Positions 33,877 through 42,819 of a stretch of 64,000 nt of DNA are shown here, piece by piece (the stretch's first letter is position 1; each line of letters opens with the position of its first letter). Source of the stretch: CALLPQ01 sp038531745 (lineage in GTDB: Bacteria; Pseudomonadota; Alphaproteobacteria; Caulobacterales; Parvularculaceae); NCBI GenBank assembly GCA_038531745.1, contig JBCBBJ010000014.1, positions 14,430 through 78,429 on the forward strand, written 5' to 3'. A program made the translations under genes and the position numbers. Under the pieces are notes generated by a model, which was not told where the DNA came from, did no database searches, and saw nothing but the letters and a program-made list of their open reading frames with translations.

Positions 33877-35109
33877 TTATAACCGCAACAAAAGCCCGGC
33901 CAGTGTGGCGCTCATTAAGTTGGACAGCGACGCGGCCAGCAAGGCGTGCATACCATAGCGGGCAATCTCGCTCATCCGGTCGGGCACAAGCGCGCCAATC
34001 CCCCCCAACAAGATGCCGATGGAAAGCAGGTTCGCAAACCCGCACAGGGCAAAAGTGATGATCGCCACACTGCGCGGTTCCAACGTGTCGCGAATTTCGA
34101 TGAGGTGAAAATACGCGACAAACTCATTGAGGACGAGCTTCTCCCCGAAGAGCCCGCCCGCCACTTGCGCATCGACCCATGGTACCCCCAGCAAAAACAT
34201 CACCGGCGAAAAAAGCCAGCCCAGCATTTTTTGTAAGGTCAGGTCTTCGATCCCTGCAAGGCCGGCCAACCCGCCAATAATGCCATTGGCGAGGGCAATG
34301 AGTGAGACAAACGCAATCAGCATGGCGCCAATATTGAGCGCCAGTTTCAGCCCGTCGGTTGCCCCCATGGCGGCGGCCATAAAGACATTTGTGTGCGGTG
34401 ATTTTTCTTTCAGGATTGCACGCACCGGCAGGGCGTTTCCGTCAGCATCCGGCCCGTCGGGCATGATGATCTTAGCCATCAGCAAACCGCCCGGAGCGGC
34501 CATAATGCTGGCCGCTAAGAGATATTCCAGTTTGATCCCGATGCCCGCATAGGCCGCCAAGACGGTTCCTGCCACAGAGGCCAAACCCGATACCATAATG
34601 GTAAAAAGCTGCGGGCCGGTGACTTTATCGAGATAGGGCTTGATCGCCAGCGGCGCCTCGGTCTGACCCACAAAAATATTGGCCGCCGCGTTCAGCGATT
34701 CCACCGGCCGCGTGCCGATAACCAGACGCAAAAAACTGCCAATGGCCGCCACAACAATGGGCATGATCCGAAAATGATAAAGGATCGACATCAGCGACGC
34801 AAAAAAGATCACGATGGGAAGCAATTGAACCGCAAAGATGGTGCCGATGGATTGTTGATCGGCGAGGGGGCCAAACAACAGCTCGATCCCGTCGGTTGAG
34901 TAGCCCAGGAGAACCGAGACCCCGTTAGACAACCCCTCAACAACCCGCACCCCAATCGGCGTGAACAGAACAAAAGCGGCAATTACGATCTGCAGACCGA
35001 ACGCGCTGAGCACCACGCGAAGATTGATCGCGCGTTTGTTGGTGGAGAATAAAAACGCCACAAACAGAAGAAAGAACGCACCGATAATGCCGATATAATC
35101 TGTGCTCAC
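33877..35109 (-). CDS. Concentrative nucleoside transporter, NupC/CNT family
   Basis: Inner-membrane nucleoside:cation symporter of 410 residues with about eight to ten hydrophobic segments. Typical CNT motifs are NIFVGQTEAPLAIKPYL, ASVAGTVLAAYAG, MAAPGGLLMAKI and the C-terminal KLVLNEFVAYFHL and CGFANLLSIGI. These form the nucleoside site and the broken helices of the known CNT structure. The start is GTG; GAGGG lies some ten bases upstream. The gene is on its own. Substrate range (pyrimidine or purine nucleosides) is not decidable. Confidence 0.95.
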   Translation of the reverse strand: MSTDYIGIIGAFFLLFVAFLFSTNKRAINLRVVLSAFGLQIVIAAFVLFTPIGVRVVEGLSNGVSVLLGYSTDGIELLFGPLADQQSIGTIFAVQLLPIVIFFASLMSILYHFRIMPIVVAAIGSFLRLVIGTRPVESLNAAANIFVGQTEAPLAIKPYLDKVTGPQLFTIMVSGLASVAGTVLAAYAGIGIKLEYLLAASIMAAPGGLLMAKIIMPDGPDADGNALPVRAILKEKSPHTNVFMAAAMGATDGLKLALNIGAMLIAFVSLIALANGIIGGLAGLAGIEDLTLQKMLGWLFSPVMFLLGVPWVDAQVAGGLFGEKLVLNEFVAYFHLIEIRDTLEPRSVAIITFALCGFANLLSIGILLGGIGALVPDRMSEIARYGMHALLAASLSNLMSATLAGLLLRL

Positions 35110-35181
35110 GCGATGCCCTCGTCCCTATCGCCGAAAAGATGTGGCGAGGTAGCCCCCTCGCTCGCGCCGGTTTTTCGTTCG

Positions 35182-35760
35182 TTATGGGCTGGCGGCACCG
35201 GTCCAGCGATCCACCAGATCCGCCTCTATACCCACAAGGTCAAGCACACGGCCAATGGTGTGATTCACCAGATCGTCGATGGTTGACGGTTTGTTATAAA
35301 AGGCCGGCATCGGCGGGGCAATGATGGCACCAAGCTGCGCGGCCTCATAAAGCAATTTGCAATGGCCTTGATGCAAAGGGGCCTCACGCGGCATCAGAAC
35401 GAGGGGCCGCCGGTCCTTCAGGCACACATCGGCGGCGCGGCTGACAAGGTCATCGGTGTGAGAATGGACGATTGCCGAGAGGAGCCGCATGGAACAGGCG
35501 GCGATGATCATGCCTTGGGTGCGAAAAGACCCGCTGGAAATTGCGCCGGCAAGATCACCGCTTTTATAGACCTGATCGGCGAGGGCGTGGACGTCCTCCA
35601 CCGTGCGGTCAGTTTCAATGCGCAGGTTCAGACCCGCCGTCTTTGTCATCACGAGATGGGTTTCAACGCCCTCGTCCTCGCGCAAAACCTCCAACAGGCG
35701 AATGCCATAGATCGCCCCGCTCGCCCCGCCGATGCCAATGATCAGTTTTTTCTTATCCAT
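35182..35760 (-). CDS. ubiX: Flavin prenyltransferase UbiX
   Basis: UbiX joins dimethylallyl phosphate to FMN to make prenylated FMN, the cofactor of UbiD-type decarboxylases in ubiquinone synthesis. Motifs are GIGGASGAIYGIRLLEVL, the SGSFRTQGMIIAACSMRLLSAI phosphate site, and RRPLVLMPREAPLH with the conserved Arg and Glu. The ATG at 35760 gives 192 residues, the usual length; an upstream GTG would add 13 residues and has no better ribosome binding site. UbiD is not in the window. The gene precedes the nucleoside transporter on the same strand with 72 bases between them. Confidence 0.95.
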   Translation of the reverse strand: MDKKKLIIGIGGASGAIYGIRLLEVLREDEGVETHLVMTKTAGLNLRIETDRTVEDVHALADQVYKSGDLAGAISSGSFRTQGMIIAACSMRLLSAIVHSHTDDLVSRAADVCLKDRRPLVLMPREAPLHQGHCKLLYEAAQLGAIIAPPMPAFYNKPSTIDDLVNHTIGRVLDLVGIEADLVDRWTGAASP

Positions 35761-35928
35761 AGCGCGCGGCGTAGCAGAATTATTCGGCGCGCGGAACACG
35801 GCAAAACGGCACCCATGGGCCGCCCTTTGATCGCGGCATTGCCGCGTACCCTTAACAAACCCCTAAGACTGGCCCGCTGATTGCAATCCATCGCGGTAAG
35901 AATTCGTTTACCCTTATGGAGTGCCAGA

Positions 35929-36705
35929 ATGAAACATCTTACCTCTTTATGCGCCGGGTTGGTTGCCGCTGTGAGCGCCACCACCCTCACTGTTGAGGCT
36001 GCACGCGCCGACGCCATTTCCTATCTGGCAAGCTCGGCGGTGAGTGACCCCACCCTCTCGGCCAGCAATAATGACCACGCGATCTGGCTGCCGTTTTTCC
36101 GCAGTGTCTCCGGCACACCGCTCACGGGCAATTCCAACAGCGCTGATTTCGATTTTGTCTGGGATGGCCGGTTTGAGGTGATGGACAATGGCTATGCCAC
36201 GCTTTCCGGTAAAATCGCCAATCAGGTCGATATGGATTACGCCTTCGACGTGACGTTCAATTTCCGCCAGCGCGATGGCGCCGGGCCCGACGGTGTCAAG
36301 CGCGAATTGCGCGGCAGTGCCTATACGGAAAATGGGGGGCCCATCGATACCGGTTCCTTCAGCTTTTTTGATCTCGAAGGCGGTAGCTTTACCGGGACCG
36401 GCGCCCTTGCCGGTGTGAATTTCGGCGTTGAGAACCGTGCCGGGTCCATGACGTTTCCCTTGCAATTCGGCGAAGGGGCCAATGGCAAGAACGGTAATCT
36501 TGGCGCATCCGTCTGGTTCTCTCTGTTTACGGATAATGGGTGTACGAATGCCCTTTGCCACGAGTTAAACGCACAAAACCTGATTGGTGATGTGAATATT
36601 GATCTCCAGCCTGTCCCGCTGCCAGCTGCTTTCCTTCTCTTTGGCACCGGCCTTGCTGGCTTGTCGGCCATGCGACGCAAGAAAGGCGCAACAGTACGCG
36701 CCTAA
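35929..36705 (+). CDS. Exported protein with PEP-CTERM-like sorting tail
   Basis: Secreted or surface protein of about 258 residues. A signal peptide (MKHLTSLCAGLVAAVSATTL, cleavage near ARADA) is followed by a Gly/Ser/Asn-rich domain of beta character without an enzyme motif. The C-terminus has VPLPAAFLLFGTGLAG, then RRKK: a proline motif, a hydrophobic helix and a basic end. This is the plan of a PEP-CTERM signal in the alphaproteobacterial VPLPAA variant, recognised by an exosortase that releases the protein to the exopolysaccharide layer. No exosortase gene is in the window. The ATG at 35929 has GGAG eight bases upstream. A strong terminator lies 112 bases downstream. Confidence 0.85.
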   Translation: MKHLTSLCAGLVAAVSATTLTVEAARADAISYLASSAVSDPTLSASNNDHAIWLPFFRSVSGTPLTGNSNSADFDFVWDGRFEVMDNGYATLSGKIANQVDMDYAFDVTFNFRQRDGAGPDGVKRELRGSAYTENGGPIDTGSFSFFDLEGGSFTGTGALAGVNFGVENRAGSMTFPLQFGEGANGKNGNLGASVWFSLFTDNGCTNALCHELNAQNLIGDVNIDLQPVPLPAAFLLFGTGLAGLSAMRRKKGATVRA

Positions 36706-36817
36706 CACGCGGCGCGCACCCGTCGTCGATCCATCATGGGTGCGCCGGTTCGGTTTTGTTCATTGGGGTAACAGACCGCACCCACAGCATGAAACCTGCG
36801 TATCAGGAGCCCGACAT

Positions 36818-36852
36818 AAGGGGGGTTACCGCAAGGTAGCCCCCCTTTTTTG
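36818..36852 (+). terminator. Strong intrinsic terminator after the PEP-CTERM-like gene
   Basis: AAGGGGGGTTACC pairs with GGTAGCCCCCCTT with one wobble pair, a GCAA tetraloop and a run of seven T. Confidence 0.95.
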
Positions 36853-36877
36853 TGTTGGAGGAAAAGACGCTGCGGCG

Positions 36878-37240
36878 TTAGCGGGCGCGCGCGGCGCCAT
36901 AAATAATGTCACCCCAGCCAAGGAGCATGACCACCCCGCCAATGGGCGTTACAGCGCCGAGTATCCGCGGCAGGCCTAGCGCCAGACCATAAAGACTGAC
37001 ACTGAAGATCAGGGCCCCAATCATGAGGAGAAACCCGGCCCGCAGGAGCGGTAAGCCGATTGCCACCGCACATGCTAGCGCCGCCACACTATGGATGAGC
37101 AGATAAAATGTCCCTGTCTCCCACCAGCCCAGGGCCGCCACCGACAGGGTTGCGCGCAGGGCGTGGGCCCCAAAGGCGCCGGCCAGCACCCCAAAAAATC
37201 CCCCGAGCCCTGCCAGGGCCAGCAAATGGCGGTGGGTCAT
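36878..37240 (-). CDS. DUF423 family small membrane protein
   Basis: Integral membrane protein of 120 residues with four hydrophobic segments. The family marks are GGFFGVLAGAFGAHALR near the N-terminus, the ETGTFYLLIHSVAAL helix, GALIFSVSLYGLAL and a C-terminal TPIGGVVMLLGW. The family (YgdD-like) is widely conserved and has no settled function. The start overlaps the stop of the upstream hydroxylase gene by four bases (ATGA), so the two are translationally coupled. Confidence 0.93.
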   Translation of the reverse strand: MTHRHLLALAGLGGFFGVLAGAFGAHALRATLSVAALGWWETGTFYLLIHSVAALACAVAIGLPLLRAGFLLMIGALIFSVSLYGLALGLPRILGAVTPIGGVVMLLGWGDIIYGAARAR

Positions 37241-38325
37241 GGGCCAGTTGCCGGTGGGTCCGCCGGGACACCAAGAATATCAAAGCGGCTCGCCACCCAG
37301 GCATCAAACCGCTCATAAATGCGCGTGATCGTCTCGCATTCTAGGTCGGTCAGATCAGGATGCGGCACTTCAAAAATCAGAACGACGCGGGTTTCATCGG
37401 ATTTGTTCCAGGCCTCATGCTCAAAACTGTCATCGAAAATCAACGGTGCGCCCACTTGCCAGGCATGGGTCACATCGCCCACGCGGATGGCGCAATCAGG
37501 GGGCACGATCAGCGGCAGATGCACGGTCATGCGCGAATTGGTCAGGCCAAAATGGGGCGGGATATGCGCGCCGGGTTTGAGGACGGAAAAAAATGCCTCC
37601 ATGGGCTTACCGCGCTTTTCCACCAGGCGGATGGCGGACAATGCCTCAATGGTTTTGGGAAACCGGGCCGTATCGCCGGTCTCGGCCGCGTTAAGATAGA
37701 GATAGATTGCATCCCAATCATGGCTGCCGCGCAGGGCGGTCCATTTGTCTTCGTCCATTCCCCCATGGACATAGGGCGTGCCCTTGGCCCCATCGGTCAT
37801 AGCGGCTTCATATTCGGCGCAAATCGCCGGGACGGCGGCAATCAACTGATCAAATCCCGGCACGCCCTGCGCCGGGTGGGTGGGCGTTGCGGGCAGGTCA
37901 GGCAGGTAGAAAATCTGCGGGCGGTGGAGGGGCCCGCCAAACTCAAACGGTTCCAGATGATAATGGGTCCACACACCATTGTGCAGACGCGGCAAAGTCC
38001 CGCCCCGCTCGGCTTCCATGTGGGCCACGACTGCGCGGTGCATGCTGGTGAAATGCTCACGGATTGACCGGTCGGCGAGGGCCGAGTGCTTGCGCATCAC
38101 CGCATCGGCGTCGGGGTGCAGGCGGATGGTCCGCAGCACCGGGTTCGCGTCATCCCCAAAGGTCCAAACAGCGAGCGCCTCCTCCAGGCGCCCCTCCCGG
38201 TGCAGGGCCGCGCCGGTGAACAGCGCCAGCGGCGCGTTGTAGCGATCCTCCTTATACAGCGCGAGATAGTCGTCGGCGCTGCGATCGGGCTGGTTATTGG
38301 CGGAGGCGGTGGGGGAAGAGGCCAT
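37237..38325 (-). CDS. Aspartyl/asparaginyl beta-hydroxylase domain protein
   Basis: Fe(II)/2-oxoglutarate dioxygenase of 362 residues. The AspH/LpxO family block is clear: HIPPHFGLTNSRMTVHLPL contains the first iron-binding His and 2-oxoglutarate contacts, and DDSFEHEAWNKSDETRVVL contains the second His and Arg. The first 60 residues include a tetratricopeptide-like helix (LALFTGAALHREGRLEEAL). Bacterial members hydroxylate lipid A acyl chains (LpxO) or peptides, and some act on natural products; this one lacks a membrane segment, so a lipid A role is less likely. It is coupled to the DUF423 gene by an ATGA overlap. Confidence 0.88.
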   Translation of the reverse strand: MASSPTASANNQPDRSADDYLALYKEDRYNAPLALFTGAALHREGRLEEALAVWTFGDDANPVLRTIRLHPDADAVMRKHSALADRSIREHFTSMHRAVVAHMEAERGGTLPRLHNGVWTHYHLEPFEFGGPLHRPQIFYLPDLPATPTHPAQGVPGFDQLIAAVPAICAEYEAAMTDGAKGTPYVHGGMDEDKWTALRGSHDWDAIYLYLNAAETGDTARFPKTIEALSAIRLVEKRGKPMEAFFSVLKPGAHIPPHFGLTNSRMTVHLPLIVPPDCAIRVGDVTHAWQVGAPLIFDDSFEHEAWNKSDETRVVLIFEVPHPDLTDLECETITRIYERFDAWVASRFDILGVPADPPATGP

Positions 38326-38399
38326 GGGGTTTTCTCATCGTAAAGAAAAAGAGGGTTCGCGACCGGTATAGCCCGCTTTTGCCCCATGGCGATGATAAA

Positions 38400-39395
38400 T
38401 CAGACGCGCACCACAGCGCCCAGAATTTCGCCATAGGACTGGGCCTGGGGGATGCGCCCGCCATGGCCGTTTGCGCACAGGCGTTCATGGGCCGCGCGCA
38501 AGCGGTAACAGGGCAAATGCATAAAGGCATGATGCTCCGCATGGTAATGAACCCAATAGGGAGCAATCAATAGGCGCTCCCACCAGGCCGCATGGGTTGT
38601 GCGCGCCAATGCCAGGGGGTCATTGCTTTTATTGAGGCCCGCATGTTCCCCAATATTGCGCAGCCGGGTGGCAAAGGGAAACCAGGTTGCCATGGGCAAC
38701 AGCCAGGCGACGAGATAGAGCCAGCCATAGCCCGCAAGCGTCAGCACCAAGGCAAACCCGGCGTTAAAAATCAAATGGTCGCGCACACCGCGGCGATTAT
38801 CCACCACGCCATTGCGTTGCGGTGCCATCGCGTCCTGGTCATCTTTTTGACCGTTATCCCCACCAGAAACCGTCCCTGTTGCCAAAAACAGCGCCCGAAA
38901 GCTGGCGAGACGTTGTTTGATGAAGGTTTGTCCCGTCAGGTCGCGAAAAATCTTGCGCCGCAAACTGGCCGGGCTCACCGGGAACGGCGCGGTAAGCGGC
39001 AGATCGGGGTCCTCCGCCTGCTGAACATAGCGGTGATGGGCAAGATGATAGGACCGATAGCTTTGCAAATGCGCGCCCACCGGCGCGGCACACAGCCATT
39101 GGCCGAGCCGATCATTGAGTTTTGCATTGGGGTGAAGACCGCCATGGGCCGCCTCATGCATCAAAATGGCAAGACCTAATTGGCGTGCGCCCACGACCAT
39201 GACCGCTAGGGCGATGGTTAACGGGTTTGGCCACACCGCCACCAGCCCCATGGCGAGCGCAATCAATCCCCACGCATGGGCAATGAGCGCCAACCCGCGC
39301 CAGGATTGGCGGGCACGCAACCCCTCCCATTCTTCAGCGGTAAACACATCAAGCGGGGACAGTTTAGGAGCGCTAGTCATAGGGTAGTTTATCAT
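38400..39395 (-). CDS. Membrane fatty acid desaturase
   Basis: Di-iron membrane desaturase of about 330 residues. Three histidine boxes are present: HEAAHGG, HLAHHRY and, near the C-terminus, HAEHHAFMH. The hydrophobic segments between them fit the family plan. It would introduce a double bond into acyl chains of lipids or a related alkyl substrate such as carotenoid end groups, since some ketolases and hydroxylases share these boxes. The start at 39395 (GGGA upstream) and the ATG at 39380 are both possible. A hydrophilic loop around residue 190 rich in Gly, Asp and Gln is unusual for the family. Confidence 0.88.
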   Translation of the reverse strand: MINYPMTSAPKLSPLDVFTAEEWEGLRARQSWRGLALIAHAWGLIALAMGLVAVWPNPLTIALAVMVVGARQLGLAILMHEAAHGGLHPNAKLNDRLGQWLCAAPVGAHLQSYRSYHLAHHRYVQQAEDPDLPLTAPFPVSPASLRRKIFRDLTGQTFIKQRLASFRALFLATGTVSGGDNGQKDDQDAMAPQRNGVVDNRRGVRDHLIFNAGFALVLTLAGYGWLYLVAWLLPMATWFPFATRLRNIGEHAGLNKSNDPLALARTTHAAWWERLLIAPYWVHYHAEHHAFMHLPCYRLRAAHERLCANGHGGRIPQAQSYGEILGAVVRV

Positions 39396-39528
39396 ATCCC
39401 GGCTAAGACCGGAGTCTTTCGTGCAGTGCCGCCGACTTGCAAAAATGAGCGCGGTGCGCATATGCGCTCAATGCTGCAGGCCAAACCCATCGCGCCCGCA
39501 TCCGCCGACGCCCATGAAGGAGTTATCG

Positions 39529-40074
39529 ATGACCGCAGAACCAACCGATATGACGCCAACATCCAAAACTGAGCGCGCAGTGCTCGCCGGGGGGTGTTTC
39601 TGGGGCATGCAGGATCTGATCCGCAAATTGCCCGGCGTGTTGGAAACCCGGGTGGGCTATACGGGCGGCGATGTCCCCAACGCAACCTATCGTAACCATG
39701 GCACCCATGCGGAAGGGATAGAGATTATTTTTGACCCGGTGGTCACAAGTTACCGCGCGTTGCTTGAATTCTTTTTTCAGATCCATGACCCCACGACCCT
39801 TAATCGTCAGGGTAATGACGTTGGCGTGTCCTACCGCTCGGAAATCTACTACGTGGATGGGCGCCAAAAAGAAATCGCCCTTGATACCATTGCCGATGTT
39901 GACGCCTCGGGCATCTGGCCGGGCAAAGTCGTAACCAAAGTCACACCGGTGAGCGATTTTTGGGAAGCCGAGCCCGAGCATCAAGACTATCTGGAGCGCC
40001 TGCCGAACGGGTACACATGCCATTTTGCCCGCCCGGATTGGGTTTTGCCCCGGCGCCAGAAGGCGGCCGGTTAA
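39529..40074 (+). CDS. msrA: Peptide-methionine (S)-S-oxide reductase
   Basis: MsrA reduces the S form of methionine sulfoxide in proteins and free methionine, part of oxidative-damage repair. The nucleophile is Cys23 in GGCFWGMQ; the catalytic Glu is in NHGTHAEGIEI, and the substrate pocket is seen in FFQIHDPTTLNRQGNDVG. The length of 181 residues is normal. The ATG at 39529 is supported by AAGGAG seven bases upstream, whereas the longer frame from 39421 is not. No obvious pair of C-terminal resolving cysteines is present (one Cys in GYTCHF), so recycling may use that one. It converges on the hydrolase gene after 22 bases. Confidence 0.96.
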   Translation: MTAEPTDMTPTSKTERAVLAGGCFWGMQDLIRKLPGVLETRVGYTGGDVPNATYRNHGTHAEGIEIIFDPVVTSYRALLEFFFQIHDPTTLNRQGNDVGVSYRSEIYYVDGRQKEIALDTIADVDASGIWPGKVVTKVTPVSDFWEAEPEHQDYLERLPNGYTCHFARPDWVLPRRQKAAG

Positions 40075-40096
40075 ACCGGTCAATACCGTGAAAAGG

Positions 40097-41473
40097 TTAA
40101 CGCACGAGGATTTTTATCTGGCGCAGAAAACGGATTGTTTCCGCCGCATATTGCGTTTGTGACCCTTCGAAAATCCACACTTCTTTACCGTTGGGCAGAG
40201 TGCGGCTTTGCTCCTCATAGCCATATCCGTGGCCACCCTCCCGCACGATCGAAATGTCAACATTGGGGCCTCGTCCCTCTAACGCCGCGATATTCTCCGC
40301 AACCGGAACGATGGGGTCATCGCCGCCAAAGATGGCAAGATAGGGAAGGTCTCCCAGCGTTGATAAAAAGGGCCCCGGGTCGTAGCGAAACCGGCGCAGC
40401 CAGAGACGCTCCATATCGGCGCGCGTTGCCGGAATATCATCCTCGCCAAACCCGCGTTCTAACCAGCCCTGCGCTTGCGCCGCGCGGCGAATGGCATCCA
40501 AGCGCATAAACGCCTCGTCATCAGACAATTTGCTATCTGCAATGATCATGGTGGCATCGACGAGCAATTTTTGCTGCGCCTTGGTCAATCCGATGGCTTT
40601 GCCATAGGGGCCTGCCGAACTTATCTGCTGCTGCAAGATCGACGTGGCCGGACCAATCCACGTGATGAGAAAGGCCGGCTTAACCGCCACATCAGAAAGG
40701 CGTTGGCGTTCGGTTGCCGCCTGAATCGTCCACGCGCCCGCCGACTCGCCAAGAAAGCCCACACGGTCGCGATCAATTTGCGGATGGGCGGCAAGATGCG
40801 AAAGGGCTGCAACCGCATCGCTTGTGAGGTCGTGAAAGGTGAAGGTCTTGCAATCACCCTCGGATTGACCAGCCCCACGTTTATCAAATGTCAAAACGCC
40901 AACACCGTAGCGTGCGAAAAATCGGGCTTTACCATTCACCCTTGCGGCACATCCGCGCCCGCGCACCATAACGATGCCGCCAAGGCGCTTTGATCCGGTG
41001 GGAAAAGTTAGTGTACCCGATAGTTTGGTACCGTCGGCTGATCGAAACGTTGTCGGCCGTGTGTATACCGACGAAATCGGTGGCGAGGGCATGCGCTTGA
41101 GGTGGAGACGCTGCGCGTTATTGCCCCCTCCGACCGAGCCAAACATTTGGCTAGACTTCGCGTCTATTGTCAGCTGGGCATCGCCACCAAGAAAATCATC
41201 GATCACAAGCGTATCGCCAGCTACGGCAACAGCGTTCTTATCCATGGGCGCGTAAAAAATCCAATCGGGAAAATAAACCTCGGCGGCAAAGCCACCCTCA
41301 TTTTTAACAATTGCCACGTTAACCCGCAGAACAGAGCCGCGCTGGATCACGGCCCCGGACCAATAGCCGGAGGGATCATAGGGGTCTGTCTCTTGCGGGC
41401 CCCGATCCCGGGCCTTCGAACTCATGCCAAAAAAACACGCGATCAGTATGGTCAACAGGGTGATTGATTTCAT
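40097..41473 (-). CDS. Exported alpha/beta hydrolase
   Basis: Secreted serine hydrolase of 458 residues. A signal peptide (MKSITLLTILIACFFGMSSK) is followed by a beta-rich domain of about 120 residues, then an alpha/beta hydrolase domain with HG-like oxyanion region IVMVRGRGCAAR, FDKRGAGQSEG, nucleophile elbow GESAGAW, acid GGDDPIVP and histidine GGHGYG. This combination is common in large families of bacterial dienelactone hydrolase or esterase-like proteins; a peptidase activity is also possible. The start codon has only a distant GGGAG. The substrate is unknown. Confidence 0.85.
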   Translation of the reverse strand: MKSITLLTILIACFFGMSSKARDRGPQETDPYDPSGYWSGAVIQRGSVLRVNVAIVKNEGGFAAEVYFPDWIFYAPMDKNAVAVAGDTLVIDDFLGGDAQLTIDAKSSQMFGSVGGGNNAQRLHLKRMPSPPISSVYTRPTTFRSADGTKLSGTLTFPTGSKRLGGIVMVRGRGCAARVNGKARFFARYGVGVLTFDKRGAGQSEGDCKTFTFHDLTSDAVAALSHLAAHPQIDRDRVGFLGESAGAWTIQAATERQRLSDVAVKPAFLITWIGPATSILQQQISSAGPYGKAIGLTKAQQKLLVDATMIIADSKLSDDEAFMRLDAIRRAAQAQGWLERGFGEDDIPATRADMERLWLRRFRYDPGPFLSTLGDLPYLAIFGGDDPIVPVAENIAALEGRGPNVDISIVREGGHGYGYEEQSRTLPNGKEVWIFEGSQTQYAAETIRFLRQIKILVR

Positions 41474-41532
41474 CTGGTGCCAACGCTCCCTATAGGCTGC
41501 ACGTTACGGGCGCGCCTTTGCCGAACGCCTTC

Positions 41533-42171
41533 TTACTTGTTGGGTTGCGGGGTGATGCGCAAATACGGTTTAATTTCCGTATACCCTTTAGGAAACAACT
41601 TATTCATTTCTGCCTTGTCCGTCAGGGTAGGGACGATAATGCAATCATCGCCATCCTGCCAATTGACTGGCGTTGCCACTTTGTAGCCATCGGTCAATTG
41701 CAAACTATCGATGGTGCGCAGAATTTCGCGGAAATCGCGACCCGTTGATGGCGGATAGGTGAGGGTCAGACGCAATTTCTTGTTCGGGTCGATCACATAA
41801 ACCGAACGCACAGTAATATTAGCCGCCGCGTCAGGGTGGATCATCCCATAGAGCTTAGCCACGCTTTGGTTGCTATCGGCAAGGATGGGATACCAGATAT
41901 CTGCGCCTTGTGTTTCTTCGATATCTTTCACCCAGGCCTTGTGGTCCTCCACGGGGTCAACCGACAGGGCAATCACCTTCACATGTCGCGCCGACCATTC
42001 GGGCTTCAGTTTTGAAACCGCGCCAAGTTCCGTCGTGCAGACCGGCGTAAAATCTGCCGGGTGTGAAAAAAGAACACACCATTGATCACCGATCCAATCG
42101 TGAAAATGGATGGGGCCGTGGGTGGAGGCTTGCGTAAAATCTGGAACGGTTTGGCCGAGTAACAATGTCAT
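41533..42171 (-). CDS. Peroxiredoxin, 1-Cys (Prx6-like)
   Basis: Thiol peroxidase of 212 residues that reduces hydrogen peroxide or alkyl peroxides. The peroxidatic Cys45 is in PADFTPVCTTELG with the Pro and Thr of the PxxxTxxC motif; the catalytic Arg is likely in ITVRSVYVID. The long C-terminal domain (YPPSTGRDFREILRTIDSLQ, then NWQDGDDCIIVP) is typical of Prx6-type enzymes. The second Cys in DDCIIVP may or may not act in recycling. The start has GGAGGAAA directly upstream. It is divergent from prkA, separated by a long gap. Confidence 0.95.
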   Translation of the reverse strand: MTLLLGQTVPDFTQASTHGPIHFHDWIGDQWCVLFSHPADFTPVCTTELGAVSKLKPEWSARHVKVIALSVDPVEDHKAWVKDIEETQGADIWYPILADSNQSVAKLYGMIHPDAAANITVRSVYVIDPNKKLRLTLTYPPSTGRDFREILRTIDSLQLTDGYKVATPVNWQDGDDCIIVPTLTDKAEMNKLFPKGYTEIKPYLRITPQPNK

Positions 42172-42819
42172 GGGGTTTCCTCCGTCAGGCGGGTATAGCT
42201 GTTTGCTGGAATTATTGAATATCTCCTGACCCTTACGGGAAAGACCGGTAGCGTGGCAACAAGTCGCTCATAGGCATCCGGTGTGTCCCGGCGCGTTAGC
42301 AGCCAGTTCCGTAGACTGCCAACAGAGGGTAACGCCCAAAAACCCGCGCCGCCAGCCCGGTGCGCGATAAAAAGATCGCACACGGTTTATTGAGCGGCCA
42401 GTCCTTATCTTTGCCCAATTTACGTTATATTATCCATCCAATGACGGAAAATTAATCGGTAAGCTTTAGCGTTGCCGTAAGAGGAATGCGCGGTAGGCAT
42501 TTTGCCGATTTCACCGTGAATAGCTGCCTTTGATGATCAAAGCGCACAATTGAGAGAGACCAACGCCCAAGAGCCAAACTGATCAAGACTGTGTTGACGG
42601 TCACCGCGTTCCGACAAGGTAAACCAATGCCCCTGTGCACCACACCATCAAATCCGCTATCTGGCGCCGGCATGCCGGTTGCTCTTCTCGTCTATAGGTC
42701 AACGTCTCCCCACTCCTTCAGTGCCAGGGTTTTGCGCCGTCGCCTTCACGCGCGAGCGCACTTGGGATCGGCTTCACCCATTCTTTTTAGGCTTAACGCG
42801 TAACGTAAAGGTAACCACG
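42172..42819. other. Gene-free 650-base gap between the peroxiredoxin gene and prkA
   Basis: The gap must hold the divergent promoters of the peroxiredoxin gene and of prkA. Short open frames in it (for example 42168-42383 and 42452-42673 on the minus strand) look like chance. I saw a 12-base perfect palindrome, CCGGCATGCCGG, near 42667 and nothing else of structure. A small RNA cannot be excluded, but there is no clear terminator. Confidence 0.5.

Noticed and set aside
39529..40074. Gln in place of the frequent Glu after GCFWG in MsrA as loss of a catalytic residue
   Set aside because: The Glu important for catalysis is the one in the HAE motif, which is intact; the GMQ form seems to be an ordinary variant.
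42168..42383. Small minus-strand frame overlapping the peroxiredoxin start (ATGA)
   Set aside because: GTG start without ribosome binding site and no recognisable pattern; the stop-start overlap is probably chance.
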